A model generated the notes under the pieces. The model ran no database searches. It was not told the DNA's origin and worked only from the letters and a program-made list of their open reading frames with translations. A stretch of DNA of 18,492 nt. Origin: an uncultured Chromatiaceae bacterium (GTDB lineage: Bacteria > Pseudomonadota > Gammaproteobacteria > Enterobacterales > Alteromonadaceae). The position numbers and the translations under genes are program-made. The stretch is taken from contig CAMLRA010000077.1 in assembly GCA_946482325.1 (NCBI GenBank), positions 1-18,492 of the forward strand. Reading direction: 5' to 3'. Positions 15,160-18,492 of this stretch are shown one piece after another. Position 1 is the first letter of the stretch; each line of letters starts with the position of its first letter.

Positions 15160-15179
15160 GCGGCAGCCGGGGCTGCCGC
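15160..15179 (-). other. Strong GC-rich hairpin directly after aceF
   Basis: An 8-bp stem (15160-15167 with 15172-15179) and 4-nt loop begin 8 nt after the aceF stop on the minus strand. No T run follows, so it is not a standard terminator. It may protect the aceEF mRNA 3' end or slow read-through into lpdA. A second imperfect hairpin (15035-15056) lies further on. Confidence 0.55.
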
Positions 15180-15187
15180 GGTGCGTT

Positions 15188-16822
15188 TTACATAATAATC
15201 TGACGGATATCAGCTAAGTATGACGCCAGCGTCGCGGTAAAGCGGGCCGCTAAGGCGCCATCGATCACGCGGTGGTCATAAGACACCGACAGCGGCACCA
15301 TCAGACGCGGCTGGAAGGCTTTGCCATCCCATTTCGGTTTGATGTCTGATTTCGACACCCCGAGGATAGCTACTTCCGGCGCGTTCACGATAGGCGTAAA
15401 GGCAGTACCACCGATGCCACCGAGGCTGGAAATGGTGAAACAACCACCCTGCATATCCGCCGCCGTCAGCTTGCCTTCACGCGCTTTGACCGAGATCTCC
15501 TGCAGCTCACGCGACAGCTCGATAATGCCTTTTTTATTGACATCACGCACCACCGGCACCACTAAGCCATTGGGTGTATCCACCGCAATGCCTAAGTGCA
15601 CGTATTTCTTCAGAATCAGGCTCGCGCCGTCTTCGGATAACGAGCTGTTAAAGGTCGGGAATTCTTCCAGCGCTTTCGCAGCTGCTTTCATGATAAACAC
15701 CAGCGGGGTGTATTTCACACCGAGTTTTTTCTTCTCGGCCAGCGCGTTTTGCTCTTTGCGGAAATCTTCCAGATCTGTGATGTCTGCTTCGTCGAACTGC
15801 GTCACATGCGGGATGCGCACCCAGTTGCGGTGTAAGTTTGCACCTGACAGCTTCTGAATTCGCGACAGCGGTTTTTCTTCCACAGCACCGAATTTGCTGA
15901 AATCCACTTTTGGCCAAGGGATCAGGTCAAAACCAACACTGTTGCCGCTGCTGGTGACATTGCCCTTACCGGCTGTAACCTGCGCAATAATGTTTTTCAC
16001 ATAATTCTGCACGTCTTCACGTTGTACCCGGCCTTTACGCGCTGTACCTGCCACTTTCGACAGGTCAACGCCAAATTCACGGGCTAAGCGGCGTACCACC
16101 GGTGAAGCATGAGCAAAAGCAGCACTTTGGGTGACTTCGCTGTCGCTGACAGCCACGGCTGGAGCTGAAGCAGGAGCTGCTGCGGCCGGAGCCGCTGGCG
16201 CAGCGGCCGGTGCCGGCGCAACAACCGAAGCTGGCGCTGGTGCTGCCGCCACCGCTGCTGGTGCCGCTGCACCGGTCGAGAATACAAATACTAAAGAACC
16301 GGTCTGAACCTTGTCGCCGACTTTGACTTTGACTTCAGTCACAGTCCCGGCGAAAGGTGCCGGCACTTCCATCGCGGCTTTGTCGCCTTCGACCGATAAC
16401 AGCGATTGTTCGGCTTTGACCACATCGCCGACTTTCACCAGCACTTCAGTAACTTCTACCGCGTCACCACCGATATCCGGTACTTTAACGTCTTTCAGTT
16501 CGGTGGTAGCAGGTGCGGCAACTGGCGCTGCAGCAACAGGGGCCGCAGCGGGTGCAGGCGCAGCAGCCGGAGCCACAGCGGCAGCCGCGTTGGCACCGGC
16601 AAAGACCATAATCAGCGAGCCGGTTTTGACTTTATCACCGGCTTTTACGCGAATTTCCTGCACCACGCCGGCCTGCGCCGCTGGTACTTCCATCGAGGCT
16701 TTATCGCCTTCGACCGACAGCAGCGACTGGTCCACACTGACAGTGTCGCCGACTTTCACCAGAATTTCGGTGACTTCCACTTCATCCGCGCCGATATCCG
16801 GCACAAAAATTTCGATTGTCAT
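15188..16822 (-). CDS. aceF: Pyruvate dehydrogenase E2, dihydrolipoamide acetyltransferase
   Basis: Core of the pyruvate dehydrogenase complex; transfers the acetyl group from lipoyl to CoA. Order in the 544-aa protein: lipoyl domain 1 (about 1-75, lipoyl K41 in [10 protein letters not shown]), an Ala/Pro-rich linker, lipoyl domain 2 (about 107-180, K148), a second long Ala/Pro/Val linker, the E1/E3 subunit-binding domain ([18 protein letters not shown], about 240-275), and the catalytic domain to the end with H517 and D521 in DHRVIDG. It has two lipoyl domains, where E. coli has three. ATG 16822 was preferred to ATG 16828 because AGAGG lies 7 nt before it (only 1 nt before the other), and it places the lipoyl lysine at 41 as in E. 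coli. It begins 11 nt after the aceE stop in the same operon. Confidence 0.97.
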   Translation of the reverse strand: MTIEIFVPDIGADEVEVTEILVKVGDTVSVDQSLLSVEGDKASMEVPAAQAGVVQEIRVKAGDKVKTGSLIMVFAGANAAAAVAPAAAPAPAAAPVAAAPVAAPATTELKDVKVPDIGGDAVEVTEVLVKVGDVVKAEQSLLSVEGDKAAMEVPAPFAGTVTEVKVKVGDKVQTGSLVFVFSTGAAAPAAVAAAPAPASVVAPAPAAAPAAPAAAAPASAPAVAVSDSEVTQSAAFAHASPVVRRLAREFGVDLSKVAGTARKGRVQREDVQNYVKNIIAQVTAGKGNVTSSGNSVGFDLIPWPKVDFSKFGAVEEKPLSRIQKLSGANLHRNWVRIPHVTQFDEADITDLEDFRKEQNALAEKKKLGVKYTPLVFIMKAAAKALEEFPTFNSSLSEDGASLILKKYVHLGIAVDTPNGLVVPVVRDVNKKGIIELSRELQEISVKAREGKLTAADMQGGCFTISSLGGIGGTAFTPIVNAPEVAILGVSKSDIKPKWDGKAFQPRLMVPLSVSYDHRVIDGALAARFTATLASYLADIRQIIM

Positions 16823-16829
16823 TGCCATT

Positions 16830-16834
16830 CCTCT
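16830..16834 (-). promoter_or_regulatory. aceF: Ribosome binding site for aceF overlapping the aceE stop
   Basis: AGAGG on the minus strand overlaps the aceE stop codon by one base and lies 7 nt before ATG 16822. Ribosomes that end on aceE could restart on aceF, which helps keep E1 and E2 in step. Confidence 0.65.
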
Positions 16835-18492
16835 TATGCGAACAGTGGGTTCGGCTTATTGGTGTCGATGCCAAAACGCACGATGGCATCCGCGACCAGT
16901 TGTTTGTCGATAGTGCCTTGTTTGGCGAGCTCACGCAGCGCTGCCAGCACCACGTAACCGGCGTTCACTTCGAAGTGACGGCGCAGGTTTTCGCGGCTGT
17001 CGGAGCGACCGAAACCGTCGGTACCCAGCACTTTGTAAGACACAGCCGGCACAAAAGCACGGACCTGGTCGACGTAATTTTTGATGTAGTCGGTAGCAGC
17101 AATCGCCGGCTCTTTGCCCATCACTTGTGCGATGTACGGCACTTTTTCCGGCTCGCTTGGATGCAGCATATTGTGGCGTTCACAATCCTGACCATCGCGC
17201 GCCAGCTCGTTGAAAGACGTCACTGAATAGACATCAGATGCAATACCATATTCTTCAGACAGAATTTCCGCCGCGCGGCGCACTTCGTTCAGGATGGTGC
17301 CTGAACCTAATAACTGCACTTTACCTTTGTTGCCGGTCAGCGTTTCCAGCTTGTAAATACCACGACGGATGCCTTCTTCGGCGCCTTGTGGCATGGCCGG
17401 GTGATGATAGTTTTCGTTCATCACAGTGATGTAGTAATAGATATTTTCCTGCGCCGGGCCATACATGCGGCGGATACCGTCCTGCATGATCACGGCAAGC
17501 TCGTAGGCGTAAGTCGGGTCATAAGAGATACAGTTTGGTACTGTGCCGGCCAGAATATGGCTGTGACCGTCTTCATGCTGTAAACCCTCGCCGTTGAGCG
17601 TGGTGCGGCCAGCCGTGGCGCCTAACAGGAAACCACGCGCTTGTTGGTCGCCCGCGAGCCAGGCCATATCACCGACGCGCTGGAAGCCAAACATGGAGTA
17701 ATAAATGTAAAACGGGATCATCGGCAGGTCATTGGTGCTGTACGACGTTGCCGCCGCCACCCAGGATGCCATCGCGCCCAGCTCGTTGATGCCTTCCTGC
17801 AATACCTGGCCAGAGGTCTCTTCTTTGTAATAAGACACAATGGCGCGGTCTTCCGGCGTGTAAGTCTGGCCGTGCGGGTTATAAATACCGATTTGGCGGA
17901 ACAGACCTTCCATACCAAAGGTACGGGCTTCGTCAGCAATAATCGGCACAATTTGCTGGCCGATATTCGGGTCTTTTAACAGAATGTTCAGACCACGCAC
18001 AAATGCCATAGTGGTCGAAATTTCACGTTTCTGCTCTTCCAGCAGGCCTTCAAAGGCCGGCAATTCCGGCAAAGTCAGTGCTTTAGTGAAATTCGGCAGG
18101 CGCACCGGCGTGTAGCCGTTTAAGGCCTTACGACGGGCATGCAGGTACTGATGCTCAGGCGAGCCTTCCGGCAGCGTCAGATACGGCAGGCTATGCACAT
18201 CTTCTTCTGACAGATATTCTTCCAGATTCAGACGCTTGCGAATTTGCAGCACATGCGTCATATCCATTTTCTTCACCTGGTGAGCGATGTTTTTGCCTTC
18301 AGCGGCTTCACCCATACCGTAACCTTTGATGGTTTTGGCCAGGATCACCGTCGGACGGCCTTTCGTGTCTTGCGCCGCTTTAAATGCAGCATAGAGTTTT
18401 GACGGCTCGTGACCACCGCGTTTTAATGCGAAGATTTCTTCGTCGGTCATGTCAGCCACTAATGCTGCAGTTTCCGGATAACGACCGAAGAA
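16834..18492 (-). CDS. aceE: Pyruvate dehydrogenase E1 component, homodimeric type (5'-partial)
   Basis: Thiamine diphosphate enzyme that decarboxylates pyruvate and acetylates the lipoyl groups of E2. The window holds the C-terminal 552 residues of a protein that has 887 in E. coli; the frame is open through base 18492 ([17 protein letters not shown]), so the ATG at 18459 is internal. Near-identical family blocks are [40 protein letters not shown] (the Glu is the likely cofactor activator), [30 protein letters not shown] and the C-terminal [20 protein letters not shown]. It is the single-chain gammaproteobacterial E1, not the alpha/beta type. It precedes aceF by 11 nt. The promoter and any pdhR gene lie outside the window. 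Confidence 0.98.
   Translation of the reverse strand, partial: FFGRYPETAALVADMTDEEIFALKRGGHEPSKLYAAFKAAQDTKGRPTVILAKTIKGYGMGEAAEGKNIAHQVKKMDMTHVLQIRKRLNLEEYLSEEDVHSLPYLTLPEGSPEHQYLHARRKALNGYTPVRLPNFTKALTLPELPAFEGLLEEQKREISTTMAFVRGLNILLKDPNIGQQIVPIIADEARTFGMEGLFRQIGIYNPHGQTYTPEDRAIVSYYKEETSGQVLQEGINELGAMASWVAAATSYSTNDLPMIPFYIYYSMFGFQRVGDMAWLAGDQQARGFLLGATAGRTTLNGEGLQHEDGHSHILAGTVPNCISYDPTYAYELAVIMQDGIRRMYGPAQENIYYYITVMNENYHHPAMPQGAEEGIRRGIYKLETLTGNKGKVQLLGSGTILNEVRRAAEILSEEYGIASDVYSVTSFNELARDGQDCERHNMLHPSEPEKVPYIAQVMGKEPAIAATDYIKNYVDQVRAFVPAVSYKVLGTDGFGRSDSRENLRRHFEVNAGYVVLAALRELAKQGTIDKQLVADAIVRFGIDTNKPNPLFA

Noticed and set aside
16311..16957. Long open frames on the plus strand opposite aceF
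   Set aside because: They mirror the Ala/Pro-rich linkers and lipoyl domains of aceF, have biased composition and no ribosome site; the minus-strand gene is certain.

Overview
The window looks like chromosomal DNA of a marine or freshwater gammaproteobacterium, most likely an Alteromonadales/Chromatiales relative of the Rheinheimera-Alishewanella type. This is an inference from protein resemblance and moderate GC content, not a database result. The core genes (tdh, kbl, lpdA, aceF, aceE) keep the enterobacterial residue spacing almost exactly. I see no transposase, integrase, CRISPR array, rRNA or tRNA, and no obvious shift in base composition.

Left part (1-5645, all + strand): the 3' part of a modular GH31 glycoside hydrolase with F5/8-type and NPCBM carbohydrate-binding domains and its own terminator; a secreted M17 leucyl aminopeptidase with a readable promoter and a strong terminator; a short PepSY-type membrane protein; and a 75-aa DUF2789 protein. 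The DUF2789 gene converges on an unrecognised membrane-anchored 436-aa protein (- strand). Both stop codons of that pair lie in one perfect 14-nt palindrome.

Middle part (6959-10920): a TPR-containing diguanylate cyclase (+), a solitary family-3 periplasmic solute-binding protein (-), and a Tsx/OmpK-like outer-membrane channel (+) divergent from it. A bidirectional terminator closes this block. Together they look like nutrient sensing and uptake across the envelope, but a functional link is only inferred from proximity.

Right part (10921-18492, all - strand): the kbl-tdh operon (threonine to glycine plus acetyl-CoA) and the pyruvate dehydrogenase cluster aceE (5' end outside the window), aceF and lpdA. 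Both operons deliver acetyl-CoA and NADH. The non-coding DNA here is the most structured of the window. A cluster of phased repeats lies upstream of kbl, and a candidate lpdA promoter with an extended -10 and an inverted repeat abutting its -35 lies between aceF and lpdA.

I found no clearly new multi-gene system. The points most worth a second look are the two regulatory regions just named, the operator-like palindrome in the aminopeptidase promoter, the GH31 specificity, and the unrecognised 436-aa protein.
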